Below are positions 34,524 through 43,062 of a DNA stretch of 64,000 bases, one piece after another. A program made the position numbers and the translations under genes. The notes beneath the pieces were generated by a model. It worked only from the letters and a program-made list of their open reading frames with translations. It did not search any database and had not been told where the DNA came from. How positions within the stretch are numbered: the first letter of the stretch is position 1; every line of letters begins with the position of its first letter. This stretch comes from Bacillota bacterium (GTDB taxonomy: Bacteria > Bacillota > Clostridia > Oscillospirales > Ruminococcaceae): positions 19,312 through 83,311 of the forward strand of contig JAEZVA010000049.1 of assembly GCA_023443315.1 (NCBI GenBank). Direction: 5' to 3'.

Positions 34524-35201
34524 GTGTCTAATCTACTTTCGGCATTATCGGTCGACCGGCTACTGGAGCTATCCATCCGCCTACTGGCGGTGGTTGCGAT
34601 ATTGCCTGTGCACGAGCTTGCCCACGCGCTTGTAGCGGATAAGCTGGGCGACACCACCGCGCGCCGCATGGGCAGACTGACCCTAAACCCGCTGCGGCAT
34701 CTTGACCTTCTTGGCACGGTCATGGTGCTGTTTGCCGGCTTTGGGTGGGCAAAGCCCGTTCCGGTTGACATGCGCGCGTTTAAAAACCCCAAACGTGGCA
34801 TGGCGGTGGTTGCGCTGGCGGGGCCGGTGTCCAACTTTGTGCTGACCATGCTGTTTTTGCTCGTGCAAAAGGTGCTGGTGCTGGTCTTTGGCAGGGGCAT
34901 GCCCGAGGCCGTTTACAATGTGATTCAAATATTTGATATGCTTGCCTATATCAGTACCGCACTCGGTGTGTTCAACCTGCTGCCCATCCCGCCGCTTGAC
35001 GGGTCGCGGATTTTGGGGCTGTTTCTGCCCGACAAGCTGTACTATGGCATCATGCGCTATGAGCGCTTCATTATGCTTGGGGTGTTTGCGCTGCTGTTTA
35101 CCGGCGTGTTGTCGGCGCCTCTTGCCATTGTCATCGAGCAGATGTACAACCTGCTTGACCTTTTGACCGTCCCGTTTTCGACAATTATCAATCTGATATA
35201 G
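34524..35201 (+). CDS. site-2 protease family M50 metallopeptidase
   Basis: 225 residues from a GTG at 34524 with GGGAGGT at good spacing; earlier in-frame ATGs lack one. Intramembrane zinc protease: HELAH at 30-34 and NLLPIPPLDGSRIL supplies the third ligand (Asp). Four to six TM segments, GPVSNF motif. Small proteins of this type are regularly found next to scpAB in Bacillota; their substrates are unknown. 36 bp before scpA, so likely one operon. Confidence 0.88.
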   Translation: MSNLLSALSVDRLLELSIRLLAVVAILPVHELAHALVADKLGDTTARRMGRLTLNPLRHLDLLGTVMVLFAGFGWAKPVPVDMRAFKNPKRGMAVVALAGPVSNFVLTMLFLLVQKVLVLVFGRGMPEAVYNVIQIFDMLAYISTALGVFNLLPIPPLDGSRILGLFLPDKLYYGIMRYERFIMLGVFALLFTGVLSAPLAIVIEQMYNLLDLLTVPFSTIINLI

Positions 35202-35237
35202 TTTAACAGGATATATAAAGAAGGAGTTTGAGATAAC

Positions 35238-35978
35238 GTGACGGATAAGATGTCGTTTAAGCTCGAGAGCTTTGAGGGTCCGCTAGACCTTCTGCTGCAC
35301 CTGATTTCAAAGCACAAGCTTAATATCTATGACGTCTCTATCTTTGAACTGGTCTCTCAGTATACGGAGTACATCGAGCAGCTTCGCCGCGAGGATTTGG
35401 AGGTTGCGAGTGAGTTTTTAGAGATGGCAGCACGCCTTGTGCACATCAAATCCGCCATGCTACTGCCCCGCCATGATGAGGGGGAACAGCTACGCCGCGA
35501 GCTGACAGGGCAGTTGCTTGAGTACGCGATGATGAAGCGTGTCGCCGCAGAGCTTGCCGGTCAGTATGTGGGCGGAGCCATCTTTACCGCAAAGCCCATC
35601 CAATTAGAGGTGGATGAGACCTACGGCTTTACCCATCAGGCAGCAGAGCTTGTTGCGGCGTACGCGAGCGTATCGGGTAAAAGCCTGCGCCGCCTTCCGC
35701 CGCCCGCCTCTGCATTTTCGGGCATTGTGCAGCGCCGCGTGGTGTCGGTTGCCTCCTGTATCCTTAAAATCATGCGAAAGCTGTACAAACGCTCCAATCA
35801 GCGATTTAGCAGCCTGTTTAAGGACGCAAAGGATCGCAGCGAGCTGGTGGCAACCTTTCTTGCGGTGCTAGAGCTGGTTAAGTCTAGACGCCTTGAAGTG
35901 GATGACACCGGCAAAGAGGTACAGTTTATTAAAAAGGCAAAGGCAAACGACGGGGGAAACCACCCAACCATAGCTTGA
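35238..35978 (+). CDS. scpA: chromosome segregation and condensation protein ScpA
   Basis: 246 residues, GTG start behind AAGGAG. Kleisin subunit that bridges the SMC ATPase heads with ScpB. N-terminal FEGPLDLLLHLISKHKLNIYDV is the family hallmark (SMC-neck binding); the C-terminal winged helix (about 165-235) ends in a basic segment. Followed by scpB after 90 bp. Confidence 0.95.
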   Translation: MTDKMSFKLESFEGPLDLLLHLISKHKLNIYDVSIFELVSQYTEYIEQLRREDLEVASEFLEMAARLVHIKSAMLLPRHDEGEQLRRELTGQLLEYAMMKRVAAELAGQYVGGAIFTAKPIQLEVDETYGFTHQAAELVAAYASVSGKSLRRLPPPASAFSGIVQRRVVSVASCILKIMRKLYKRSNQRFSSLFKDAKDRSELVATFLAVLELVKSRRLEVDDTGKEVQFIKKAKANDGGNHPTIA

Positions 35979-36068
35979 CGATGGCGTCTGCTTATTGCAT
36001 GAACACCCGACGCCGTACAATACTAGACTGTGGCAATCGACAAGAATACTGGGGAGAGGACACACGGC

Positions 36069-36665
36069 ATGGAATTACGAGAGCTTGAGAATAAGATAGA
36101 AGCGGTGCTGTTTGCAAGCGGCGACCCGATAGAACAGGACAAGCTGTGCGAAGCGCTTGGTATTGTGCCCAAGGAGCTTGACCGCGTCATCCGCTCGTTG
36201 AGCGATCGTCTAGAGGGTACGGCGCTTACCGTTTTGCGTTTGGGCACGGCATACCAGCTAACCACCCGTCCCATATACGGCGAGGTCATTCAGACGGTGC
36301 TAGCGGCAAACCGCAATACGCAGCTTTCCCCCGCGGCGATGGAGGTGTTAGCCGTTATCGCATACAACCAGCCTGTGACAAAAAGCTTTGTGGAACAGGT
36401 GCGCGGGGTAGACAGCTCGGGCGTTATCACAAACCTGGTTAACAAATCACTTGTGGAGGAAGCGGGGCGCCTTGAACTGCCCGGGCGACCGATTGCGTAC
36501 CGCACCACCGCCCATTTTCTCCGCTGCTTCGGAATAGATTCCCTTGATGCGTTACCCCCGATTCAAGAGGATGCGGAGGACACGCCTGACGAACAACCGC
36601 CGACAGACTACACGTCGGAGGACGAAATGCAGACCGAGCTGCAAACGGTGGGCATGGCAAGGTAG
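36069..36665 (+). CDS. scpB: chromosome segregation and condensation protein ScpB
   Basis: 198 residues from the ATG at 36069 (GGGGAGAGG upstream; homologs begin at this point with MELRELENKIEAVLFASG). Two winged-helix domains: KLCEALGI early and the central LAVIAYNQPVTKSFVEQVRGVDS, then FLRCFGIDSLDALPP. It binds the ScpA linker in the condensin complex. The last 40 residues are acidic and probably disordered. Confidence 0.95.
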   Translation: MELRELENKIEAVLFASGDPIEQDKLCEALGIVPKELDRVIRSLSDRLEGTALTVLRLGTAYQLTTRPIYGEVIQTVLAANRNTQLSPAAMEVLAVIAYNQPVTKSFVEQVRGVDSSGVITNLVNKSLVEEAGRLELPGRPIAYRTTAHFLRCFGIDSLDALPPIQEDAEDTPDEQPPTDYTSEDEMQTELQTVGMAR

Positions 36666-36713
36666 AACACGTATCATAACAGTCACGCGGGCAAAGGAGG
36701 CGGAAGCATCAAT

Positions 36714-37373
36714 ATGGCGGGATGGATTATCCTTGGTGTAATGATTGTGCTTTTTTTGCTGCTCATCGCCCCGATACGCATCATCTTAAAATACGACCAA
36801 GAGCTTTTTATAGAAGCGAGATATCTATTGTTTTGCTATCACATAATGCCCCAAACGGAGAAAAAGAAAAAGCGAAAAAGACAAAAGAAGAGTCAAAAAA
36901 AGGACGAGAAAGCAAAACAGCAAGAGCAAGCACTTGACCAAAAGAACCTGTTTGGCATCGTGTCATGGGTAAGGATTGCATCCGAGTCGGTTTCGCCTGT
37001 TGTAAAACGCACCCTTTCCAAGGGGCGCATCACCCGCTTGGAGCTGTATATGGACGTGACGGCAGACAACCCCGCGGACGCCGCCTTTGAGGCGGGCAGG
37101 CTTAACGCATTTGTATACGGGTTGTATGGGTGGGTTCACGAGTCGTTCCGGTCGGTATGCAGACCCGATGTTCAGATACTGCCAAACTACTATGCACCAG
37201 AAGGGGACATCTTTTTTCGGGCGCACCTGCATGTTAGCTTGGCCGCCTCAATCGCTGGTGCAGTAAGGTTTGGCGTTCGACTGCTGAAGCATATGATGAA
37301 ACGAAAAAGTGAAGAGGCCCAAGGCGCGGCGCGACCTATCCCCCAAAAGTCGTCTGACGCTGTATCCAATTAG
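36714..37373 (+). CDS. DUF2953-domain membrane protein
   Basis: 219 residues. N-terminal TM helix (about 4-24), a long Lys/Glu-rich charged stretch (about 50-78) that is probably disordered or coiled, then a C-terminal DUF2953-type region with a second hydrophobic segment near 178-192. Uncharacterised. Members regularly occur between scpB and ytfJ in spore formers, so a role linked to sporulation or the envelope is inferred. AAAGGAGG precedes the start. Confidence 0.75.
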   Translation: MAGWIILGVMIVLFLLLIAPIRIILKYDQELFIEARYLLFCYHIMPQTEKKKKRKRQKKSQKKDEKAKQQEQALDQKNLFGIVSWVRIASESVSPVVKRTLSKGRITRLELYMDVTADNPADAAFEAGRLNAFVYGLYGWVHESFRSVCRPDVQILPNYYAPEGDIFFRAHLHVSLAASIAGAVRFGVRLLKHMMKRKSEEAQGAARPIPQKSSDAVSN

Positions 37374-37468
37374 TGTTTTTTAGGTATTAAAACCTGTTGA
37401 ATAGGCATTCTAGCACCCGAAAACCCAATCAAAAGCCGCACTCTGCGGCGAGAATGGAGCTGGCAACA

Positions 37469-37882
37469 ATGAGCGAACATCCGATTAAAGGTCTGATGGA
37501 CTCCACCATTCAGAAGATTAAGGATATGGTGGACGGCAACACCATCATCGGCGACCCCATTACGACCCCGGAGGGAACGGTGATTATCCCCGTTTCCAAG
37601 GTGCATCTCGGTTTTGCCTCGGGCGGGTCCGATTTCGGTGGAAAAAGCCCCGAAAAGGATCGATTCGGCGGCGGTGCGGGCGCAGGTCTTACCGTCAACC
37701 CCGTTGCCTTTTTGGTGCTGTCCGGCGGCAACGTGCGTCTGATACAGCTTGCCGAAAAGAACAATACCGCCAACCGGGCAATCAACCTTGTGCCCGAGGT
37801 GATGGATAAAATCACCGAGTTGGCAGCGCTGTTTGCCGCAAAAAAGGACACCGAAGGCGACACGCAAAGCGAGCAGGAGTAG
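37469..37882 (+). CDS. ytfJ: YtfJ/GerW-family sporulation protein
   Basis: 137 residues from the ATG at 37469 (GGAG upstream; the family starts MSEHPI). Core features: IGDPITTPEGTVIIPVSKV and the glycine-rich stretch FASGGSDFGG..GGGAGAGL, followed by NPVAFLVL. YtfJ/GerW is made in sporulating cells and is needed for normal germination in Bacillus. Its presence suggests a spore-forming organism. A frame extending to 37397 is not needed. Confidence 0.9.
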   Translation: MSEHPIKGLMDSTIQKIKDMVDGNTIIGDPITTPEGTVIIPVSKVHLGFASGGSDFGGKSPEKDRFGGGAGAGLTVNPVAFLVLSGGNVRLIQLAEKNNTANRAINLVPEVMDKITELAALFAAKKDTEGDTQSEQE

Positions 37883-37987
37883 CGCTTTAAAACCAAAGGC
37901 GCTTCCCAGCCTAGCGAATGAACAAGGGGAGAAACGCATATACTCCTACTGTTATTGTTTGGCGGTAGGAAAGGCTGGGGAAACGGT

Positions 37988-39118
37988 ATGCTCAAACAAG
38001 CGGCGGCTGCCTTGCTGGCGGCAATGATGGTTACGGCGGTACAAACCGCACCATCCTTACCACCCGAGACTTCTGCAAAGGCTGCGGTGGTTATCGAGGC
38101 TGAGACGCGGCGCGTGCTCTACCAAAGCAATGCGCAGGAACAGCTGCCCATGGCAAGCACCACAAAGATTATGTCCGCGCTGCTGGCACTCGAGCATCCC
38201 GCTCTCGAGAAAGAGTTTGTGGTGGACGCCGCCGCTATCCATGTAGAGGGTTCCTCCATGGGGCTTCGGGAGGGCGACTCGGTTACAATGTATGCGCTTG
38301 CGTGCGGCATGCTGCTTTCGTCGGGCAACGATGCTGCCAACGCCGCCGCTGTTGCGATGTGTGGCAACATATCCGGGTTTGTTCTGCGCATGAACGAGCG
38401 GGCACAGCAGCTCGGTCTTGAAAACACCCGTTTTGCAAACCCCTCCGGGCTGGATGCCGAGGGGCACTACTCCACCGCTTACGACATGGCATGTCTTGCG
38501 GCGTATGCGCTGGAGAACGAACGGTTTGCAGAAATCTGCAGTCAAAGCAACATGCGTGTGCGGTACGGCAACCCGCCCTACGACCGCTGGCTTGACAACC
38601 ACAACCGTCTGGTAGACAGCTACGAGGGCTGTATCGGTGTAAAAACCGGGTTTACCAGCAAGGCGCGCCGATGCTTGGTATCGGCTGCGGAGCGGGACGG
38701 GGTTCGATTTATCTGCGTCACCCTCAACGACCCGGACGACTGGCGCGACCACGCGGCGTTGTTCGAATACGGCTTTGAGCAGTATAAAAGTGTAAGCATC
38801 GATACCGATTTAGACGGTGCGGTGGTTCCCGTTGCGGGCGGCGATACCATCCGGCTGCCCGTTGTTACGAGTGCGCAGGCAAACGCGGTATTGTCCGAGA
38901 ACGAACTAAAAGGCCTCGAGCGTCGCATCCTTGCCCCGCCGGTGTTGTTTGCACCAGTTGCAAAAGGGCAGGTGGTGGGCAGTGTGGAATACATCACAGA
39001 CGGAATTACGGTTAAGACCCTACCGCTCTATGCGGCAAAGGATATTAAATACAAGGAAAACCCGACCCTTTGGGCGCGCATTGCGCGGCTGTTTGGCTCG
39101 ACTAGCGAAGAAACCTGA
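37988..39118 (+). CDS. dacF: D-alanyl-D-alanine carboxypeptidase, DacF/PBP5-6 type
   Basis: 376 residues from the ATG at 37988, with signal peptide about 1-23. Low-molecular-weight penicillin-binding protein that trims the terminal D-Ala of peptidoglycan. Catalytic motifs: SxxK in MASTTKIMSAL, SGN in LLSSGNDAANA, KTG in GVKTGFTSKA. The C-terminal PBP5-like beta domain ends in a short tail without a clear amphipathic anchor. Position after ytfJ fits a sporulation carboxypeptidase. Confidence 0.92.
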   Translation: MLKQAAAALLAAMMVTAVQTAPSLPPETSAKAAVVIEAETRRVLYQSNAQEQLPMASTTKIMSALLALEHPALEKEFVVDAAAIHVEGSSMGLREGDSVTMYALACGMLLSSGNDAANAAAVAMCGNISGFVLRMNERAQQLGLENTRFANPSGLDAEGHYSTAYDMACLAAYALENERFAEICSQSNMRVRYGNPPYDRWLDNHNRLVDSYEGCIGVKTGFTSKARRCLVSAAERDGVRFICVTLNDPDDWRDHAALFEYGFEQYKSVSIDTDLDGAVVPVAGGDTIRLPVVTSAQANAVLSENELKGLERRILAPPVLFAPVAKGQVVGSVEYITDGITVKTLPLYAAKDIKYKENPTLWARIARLFGSTSEET

Positions 39119-39246
39119 GTGATGTCTAAGCGAACATCAAGCAAAAGCGATAACATATGGCTTTTGCAAAGATTTTACGCCAGCATTGGTACGTTTATCT
39201 GCTATTGTGCCCCGAAGGCTTTATTTTGAAAGGAACAAGAAACAAC

Positions 39247-40416
39247 ATGGCTGTACAAAACGGGGATCGAATTCAAAAGGTGATGTCCGACATGGGCGTT
39301 GCATCGCGCAGAAAATCGGAGGAGTATATCAAGCAGGGCAGGGTGCAGGTTAACGGCAGAAAGGCCGAAATCGGCATGAGCGTCAACCCAAAAAAGGACA
39401 TCATAATGCTGGACGGCGTGCGTCTAGACGCAGCGGAGGGCGGCAAAAAATACTATCTTGCCATGTACAAGCCCCGCGGCTATGTCACGACTATGAGTGA
39501 TGAGCTTGGGCGCAAGACCATCGTCGACCTACTGGCGGACCTTCCCGTTCGGGTTTACCCCGTGGGCAGGCTAGACAAGCAGAGCGAGGGCTTGCTGTTA
39601 CTAACCAACGACGGCGCGTTCGCAAACATGCTGACGCACCCAAGCCACGAGGTGACAAAGGTGTACCGCGTGACGGTAGAGGGCGTTGCAAGCGAAGAAC
39701 AGCTGATACAGCTTGCCGAGGGCGTAATAATAGACGGTAAACGGACGCTGCCTGCTCAGGCAAAGGTGATTACCACCGGCGAGGGGCGCACCGTCATCGA
39801 GATGATCATCCGTGAAGGGCGCAACCGCCAGATTCGCAAGATGTGCGAGGCGGTTAATCTTGAGGTTAAGCGGCTGCGCCGCACCATGATAGGACCCGTT
39901 AAGCTTTCGATGCTTGCACCGGGCGAATACCGTGAGCTAACGTCCGCCGAGCTTTCTGCCCTTCGTTCCATGGCATCAAAGAGCCAGCGCAAAGACGCGC
40001 ACGAAAAGGCAAAGGAAACCGCGAAGGTAGCACGAACCCAGTCACGCGGTGCGAAACCCCGCAGAGAGGGAGCGTGGCGCAGTGACGCAAAGCCCCGCAA
40101 CGAGGGAACGCGCTACGGCGAAGCGAAACCCCGTAACGAGGGCACTAAGTACGGTGAATCAAAGCCTCGCAGCGAGGGGACACGATACAGCGAGAAAAAG
40201 CCCGGCGGCTCAGGCTCGCGGTACGGTGAAGCGAAGCCTCGTAACGAGGGTGCTAAGTACGGCGAACCCAAACCCCGCAGCGAGGGGACACGATACAGCG
40301 AGAAAAAGCCCAGCAATTCAGGCTCGCGGTACGGTGAAGCGAAGCCTCGCAATGAGGGTGTCAAATACAACGATTCAAAGCCTCGCCGTAAGACGGACGG
40401 ACCCCGCAACAAATAG
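39247..40416 (+). CDS. rluB: RluB/RsuA-family pseudouridine synthase with repetitive basic tail
   Basis: 389 residues from the ATG at 39247. An S4 RNA-binding domain (about 7-55, RIQKVMSDMGVASRRKSEEYIKQ-like) precedes the catalytic domain with GRLDKQSEGLLLLTNDG (catalytic Asp) and the family end REGRNRQIRKMCEAV. Makes pseudouridine in large-subunit rRNA. After about residue 240 comes a basic tail; from residue 279 it is a 12-residue repeat (GEAKPRNEGTRY type) grouped in 36-residue superunits. Such R/G/Y-rich tails are usually disordered and bind RNA; this one is unusually regular. B. subtilis rluB also lies after the dac gene. Confidence 0.9.
   Translation: MAVQNGDRIQKVMSDMGVASRRKSEEYIKQGRVQVNGRKAEIGMSVNPKKDIIMLDGVRLDAAEGGKKYYLAMYKPRGYVTTMSDELGRKTIVDLLADLPVRVYPVGRLDKQSEGLLLLTNDGAFANMLTHPSHEVTKVYRVTVEGVASEEQLIQLAEGVIIDGKRTLPAQAKVITTGEGRTVIEMIIREGRNRQIRKMCEAVNLEVKRLRRTMIGPVKLSMLAPGEYRELTSAELSALRSMASKSQRKDAHEKAKETAKVARTQSRGAKPRREGAWRSDAKPRNEGTRYGEAKPRNEGTKYGESKPRSEGTRYSEKKPGGSGSRYGEAKPRNEGAKYGEPKPRSEGTRYSEKKPSNSGSRYGEAKPRNEGVKYNDSKPRRKTDGPRNK
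40082..40395 (+). repeat. tandem repeat coding the tail of the pseudouridine synthase
   Basis: 36-bp units grouped in 108-bp superunits: two near-identical 36-residue blocks begin at about 40118 and 40226, each running GEAKPRNEG..KY, GE(S/P)KPRSEGTRY, SEKKP..SGSRY, with a partial unit before and after. Such arrays change length readily by slippage. Confidence 0.85.
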
Positions 40417-40496
40417 AAGTACGCCATCGGCCTTGACAATGAAGTCCAGACGGCTTTGTTGCCAAGGTCGTGCTATGTGTACACCACTGAGTGAAA

Positions 40497-40523
40497 AAAC
40501 AGTGATGTAGTCACTGTTTCTTT
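40497..40523 (+). terminator. terminator after the pseudouridine synthase gene
   Basis: AAACAGTGA / TCACTGTTT with a 5-base loop and CTTTC tail. Confidence 0.75.
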
Positions 40524-40581
40524 CATGGACTTGTATATGATTAGAATTGGGTAAACTATATGCAGACGAAAGGAACAAACA

Positions 40582-40968
40582 ATGGTAGAATTTTTACCCT
40601 GCCGCGACGCGGAGCAGACCAGAACGATGTGCACCGACGCAGCAATCCCTTACGCCCCCCAGATACACGCCTATACGGCGGTTCAAGATGAAACGCTAGT
40701 CGGCTTTGCGCTGTTTTTGCTTGAGCCGGAGCGCGTGTATATCCTGCACATTCCAAACGACGACTATCTTGCGGATGTTTTGGTGCGCAGCGCAATGAAC
40801 AGTGCCCTTTTACGGGGCATAGAGATGGTAAATTTTTCGCGATCAAACAACACACAACTGCTAGAGCTTCTTAAATTTGTAACTGGCGACATTAATCTGG
40901 ATGTTCCAATCAAAAACTTTATCCACGACTGCAAAAATTGCGCAAATTCGCAAGGAAAGTCTTGTTGA
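40582..40968 (+). CDS. small GNAT-like protein of unknown function
   Basis: 128 residues. Strand pattern ETLVGFALFLLEPERVYILHI resembles the central sheet of GNAT acetyltransferases, but the acetyl-CoA loop (Q/RxxGxG/A) is not evident, so activity is doubtful. Four cysteines, three in the last 15 residues. AAAGGAAC precedes the start. It stands alone between a terminator and the promoter of the next operon. Confidence 0.5.
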   Translation: MVEFLPCRDAEQTRTMCTDAAIPYAPQIHAYTAVQDETLVGFALFLLEPERVYILHIPNDDYLADVLVRSAMNSALLRGIEMVNFSRSNNTQLLELLKFVTGDINLDVPIKNFIHDCKNCANSQGKSC

Positions 40969-40990
40969 AACAGACAGAATAGTGTATACT
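40962..40990 (+). promoter_or_regulatory. promoter of the carboxyltransferase operon
   Basis: TTGTTG (40962-40967), 17-bp spacer, TATACT (40985-40990), about 100 bases before the ATG. It overlaps the stop codon of the previous gene. Confidence 0.65.
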
Positions 40991-41093
40991 TAATTTGATT
41001 ACGCAAAAGTTAATTCGTTAAATTTTTGTCGCAGTTGACGGTAATTTTCAGCGAGACCGTCCTCATACTAGACATGGAAACGGAGGAAAAAAG

Positions 41094-42473
41094 ATGAGTC
41101 CTGCAAACAAGTTGGAACGTTTAACACAAAACCTATCGCAGATTGACCCTGCATCCGCTGCACGGGTGCGTCTTGCAAAGCTATTTGACGAGGGAACCTT
41201 TGTTGAAATAGACGCTTTTGCAATGGCTATGGGTAACGCGGGTGCTGTAGCAATCGGCTATGGTACGGTTGATGGCAGCACGGTGTTCGCATTTGCTCAG
41301 GACAGCGGCTCCGCATCGGGCGCTGTGGATAAGGTACATGCGGAAAAGATTAAAAAGGTCTATTCCCTTGCAACCAAAACAGGCGCACCTGTAGTGGGAA
41401 TCTATGATTCCAACGGAGCAAGCCTTGCAAACCCCGCCGATACCATGGCGGCTTACGGCGAGCTGCTTGCTCTTTCCAACAACATCTCGGGTGTTGTACC
41501 CCAGCTTTCCGTGGTGCTTGGTCCCTGCGTAGGCAGCGCCGCACTGATTGCACTGGGTGCTGATTTTGTTATAGCAAGCGAAGCAGCCGAGATCTCTTTG
41601 GGTGTTCCTGCTCAGGGCAGCGCGAAGAACGCCGCCGAAACCGGCGTTGTGCATATCCTTTCTAAGGATGAGGACGAAGCGATTGCTTCTGCAAAGAAGC
41701 TGCTGGCCCTTCTACCTTCAAACAACCTGTCCGATGCGCCCGCGTGGGATTACACCGAGGTAGCTGGTGCACAGGACGTACTGGCAGCTGCGGGAGAAAA
41801 CCCCTGTGGCAGCGATATCGCCGAGATAGTCAAGGGCATTGCCGATGACGCAAGCGTTGTTGAGCTGCAAAGCGGGTTTGGTAAGGGTTGCTATGCGGCG
41901 CTTGCTACCGTGGGTGGCCAGGTTGTAGGTGTTGCTGCTGCGTTTGGCGCGCTTGCAGCCGACGAGTGCGCAAAGCTTGCGCGTTTGGTCAGCATCTGCG
42001 ACGCATTCTCCATCCCCGTTATTACACTGGTTAACACCTTGGGCTTCGAAGCCTCCGCTCTCGGCGCGCGTGATGCGGCAAAGCTTGCGCATGTTTACGC
42101 CGAGGCAACCACCGCAAAGGTATCGGTTGTTGCGGGCAAGGCTTACGGCGGCGCTTATATTGCCCTTGCTGGCAAGGGTGCAAACGCCGATATGACGTTT
42201 GCTTGGCCCGGCGCAGTCATCTCTCCCCTTAAGCCTGAGACCGCTGTTGCATTCTTGTACAGCGACCGCATCACCGCCGACAAAACCCGCGAGGCGGTAG
42301 AAGCCGAGTACAAGGACAACGAGGCTAGCCCCTTCGCATACGCAGCAAGCGGACAGCTTGACGCGGTGATAAACCCCGCAGACACCCGCGCTAGCATTAT
42401 TTCGGCTCTTGATATGCTGTCGGGCAAGCGGGTTGCCACCCTGCCTAAAAAGCACAGCAACATGCCCCTGTAA
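41094..42473 (+). CDS. biotin-dependent carboxyltransferase subunit (MmdA/12S-like, divergent)
   Basis: 459 residues, two crotonase-type halves (about 1-225 and 226-459). The C-half keeps family landmarks: LVNTLGFE, GKAYGGAYIALAGK and FAWPGAVISPLKPE. The N-half is shortened and changed: it lacks the usual GKLTARERI segment, and its oxyanion motif reads GPCVGSAA instead of GPCAGGAV. Classical MmdA, PccB and 12S subunits are about 510-525 residues. It would transfer carboxyl between biotin and an acyl-CoA; which acyl-CoA is unknown. First of three genes with biotin carrier and PycB/OadA-type subunit. AGGAGG-like GGAGGAAAA upstream. Confidence 0.8.
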   Translation: MSPANKLERLTQNLSQIDPASAARVRLAKLFDEGTFVEIDAFAMAMGNAGAVAIGYGTVDGSTVFAFAQDSGSASGAVDKVHAEKIKKVYSLATKTGAPVVGIYDSNGASLANPADTMAAYGELLALSNNISGVVPQLSVVLGPCVGSAALIALGADFVIASEAAEISLGVPAQGSAKNAAETGVVHILSKDEDEAIASAKKLLALLPSNNLSDAPAWDYTEVAGAQDVLAAAGENPCGSDIAEIVKGIADDASVVELQSGFGKGCYAALATVGGQVVGVAAAFGALAADECAKLARLVSICDAFSIPVITLVNTLGFEASALGARDAAKLAHVYAEATTAKVSVVAGKAYGGAYIALAGKGANADMTFAWPGAVISPLKPETAVAFLYSDRITADKTREAVEAEYKDNEASPFAYAASGQLDAVINPADTRASIISALDMLSGKRVATLPKKHSNMPL

Positions 42474-42593
42474 CAAATGAATGATAACCGTGCCGCGCAA
42501 GGCGCACGGGTAGATAGACAGGTCACACCGCCGTAACGCCGTGCAGCGGTTGACAATCAATACAACACGGCAAAAAGAAAGGATGAAACACAG

Positions 42594-43010
42594 ATGAAAA
42601 GGTTTAACATAACCGTTAACGGCAAGGCTTATGATGTTGTGGTAGACGAAGCAAACGGAGCTGCTGCTCCCGCAGTAGCAGCACCCGCAGCAGCACCTGC
42701 TCCCGCTCCTGCCGCAGCACCCGCTCCCGCAGCAGCACCTGCTCCTGCAGCGGCTCCTGCTCCTGCAGCGGCTCCCGCAGCAGCCCCCGCGACAGGTTTC
42801 ACAACAGTGAACGCCCCGATGCCCGGCACCATCCTTGATGTAAAGGTTAAGGCAGGCGATACCATTAAAGAGGGCGACGTAGTGGTCATCCTTGAGGCGA
42901 TGAAGATGGAGAACGAGATTATGTCTCCAGTATCGGGCACTGTGGCTTCCGTTAACGTAACCAAGGGTCAATCGGTTGACACCAACGACCTGATTGCTTC
43001 CATTTCGTAA
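42594..43010 (+). CDS. biotin carboxyl carrier protein
   Basis: 138 residues. Short N-terminal beta segment (about 1-19), an Ala-Pro linker (about 23-66) made of repeated APAPAA units, then a biotinyl domain with EAMKMEN and biotin-accepting K104. The flexible linker lets the carrier swing between the two carboxyltransferase subunits encoded on either side, as the 1.3S or gamma subunit does. AAAGAAAGGATG lies just before the start. Confidence 0.93.
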   Translation: MKRFNITVNGKAYDVVVDEANGAAAPAVAAPAAAPAPAPAAAPAPAAAPAPAAAPAPAAAPAAAPATGFTTVNAPMPGTILDVKVKAGDTIKEGDVVVILEAMKMENEIMSPVSGTVASVNVTKGQSVDTNDLIASIS

Positions 43011-43062
43011 CGGTCTAATCCTACACGCTACTAACGATCGAGGAAAGAGGGGTGCCTATTAT

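Noticed and set aside
40082..40395. Regular repeats that could suggest a CRISPR array
   Set aside because: They stay in frame within a coding tail, have no unique spacers and no cas genes nearby.
41718..42971. Long minus-strand reading frame (417 codons) opposite the carboxyltransferase and biotin-carrier genes
   Set aside because: It is rich in Cys, Arg, Ser and Gly because it reads the Ala-Pro linker backwards; no ribosome site and no family motif.
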